Assembly: GCA_020344715.1 (NCBI GenBank)
Contig: CP070828.1
Span: forward strand, 1,034,782 to 1,040,301
Length of the DNA stretch: 5,520 nucleotides
Source: Candidatus Bathyarchaeota archaeon
Lineage (GTDB): Archaea > Thermoproteota > Bathyarchaeia > Bathyarchaeales > Bathyarchaeaceae
Direction of reading: 5' to 3'
The position numbers were made by a program, and so were the translations under genes. Below are positions 5,320-5,520 of the stretch, piece by piece (within the stretch, counting starts at the first letter, position 1; every line of letters begins with the position of its first letter). Below the pieces are notes generated by a model. That model was given only the letters and a program-made list of their open reading frames with translations. It was not told the DNA's origin and ran no database searches.

Positions 5320-5520
5320 ATGAGAATAGTGCCATTGACGCAGGAAGCGAAGCGCAAGGCGATGGCCGCTGGCTTCGCGGCCGCCGGTGTCTCTACTCCA
5401 AACCTGCTTCGGGACTTATCTTGTGGTTGGGTAGGCAAAATCACTAACTTGCGGCCGCCAGAGGAGATCTTGCCCTCAGCAAAATCCGTGCTCCTGCTGG
5501 TTCTGCACGCGTGGGACAAC
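5320..5520 (+). CDS. Probable epoxyqueuosine reductase-like (QueG-type) iron-sulfur protein, N-terminal fragment
   Basis: From the ATG at 5320 the plus strand is open for 67 codons to the window edge, with an in-frame TAG at 5305-5307 just upstream. The visible N-terminus begins with a helix ending AMAAGFAAAGVSTP (about residues 15-28), followed by GWVGKI (36-41) and RPPEEILPSAKSVLLLVLHA (45-64). The pattern of an AGF-x-x-x-GV element followed by a 'P-A-(R/K)-S-V-(I/L)' strand is typical of the N-terminal domain of QueG-like proteins and related archaeal 4Fe-4S reductases, which bind a corrinoid and iron-sulfur clusters. The ferredoxin cysteine motifs and cobalamin-binding region lie outside the window, so function cannot be confirmed. 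There is no good ribosome-binding site; the TATATAT at 5287-5293 suggests a leaderless or nearly leaderless transcript. TTG 5314 and GTG 5317 are alternative starts. Confidence 0.6.
   Translation, partial: MRIVPLTQEAKRKAMAAGFAAAGVSTPNLLRDLSCGWVGKITNLRPPEEILPSAKSVLLLVLHAWDN

Noticed and set aside
5304..5519. 71-codon minus-strand frame at the right edge
   Set aside because: It is antisense to the open plus-strand frame from 5320, which has family-like sequence and a well-placed TATA box.

Overview
This window reads as archaeal chromosome from an uncultured lineage, most plausibly an Asgard archaeon. Start sites are preceded by archaeal-type TATA boxes, one small gene resembles the archaeal DUF1922 zinc-ribbon family, and the rhodopsin has the helix-C signature I associate with schizorhodopsins, a family described from Asgard archaea. 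The Asgard placement rests mainly on the rhodopsin, which could have been transferred, so it is an inference. Most genes are moderately GC-rich, but the rhodopsin gene is clearly AT-rich.

Layout. (1) Positions 1-1445, minus strand: a two-gene unit, with the rhodopsin first and a conserved uncharacterised protein 20 nt downstream; the second gene runs off the left edge. (2) Positions 1446-1614: a divergent control region holding TATA boxes for both directions and a 12-bp-stem inverted repeat between them. (3) Positions 1615-3208, plus strand: a CPBP/Rce1-type membrane protease, an ICMT-type membrane methyltransferase and a small zinc-ribbon protein. (4) Positions 3201-4628, minus strand: a phosphoglucomutase/phosphomannomutase of normal total length, interrupted by one in-frame TGA. 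(5) Positions 4747-5229, minus strand: a GNAT acetyltransferase. (6) Positions 5320-5520, plus strand: the N-terminus of a probable epoxyqueuosine-reductase-like iron-sulfur protein that runs off the right edge.

How the parts may work together. The rhodopsin has the residues of an inward proton pump of the schizorhodopsin type, but its helix-C triad is F-S-D instead of F-S-E. It shares a control region with a gene pair resembling the last two steps of eukaryotic CAAX-protein maturation (Rce1-type protease, then ICMT-type methyltransferase). That pairing is notable in a possible Asgard genome, but both families also occur in prokaryotes without known CAAX processing, and the protease has Gln where the first catalytic Glu is expected. 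The remaining genes look like ordinary housekeeping or accessory functions.
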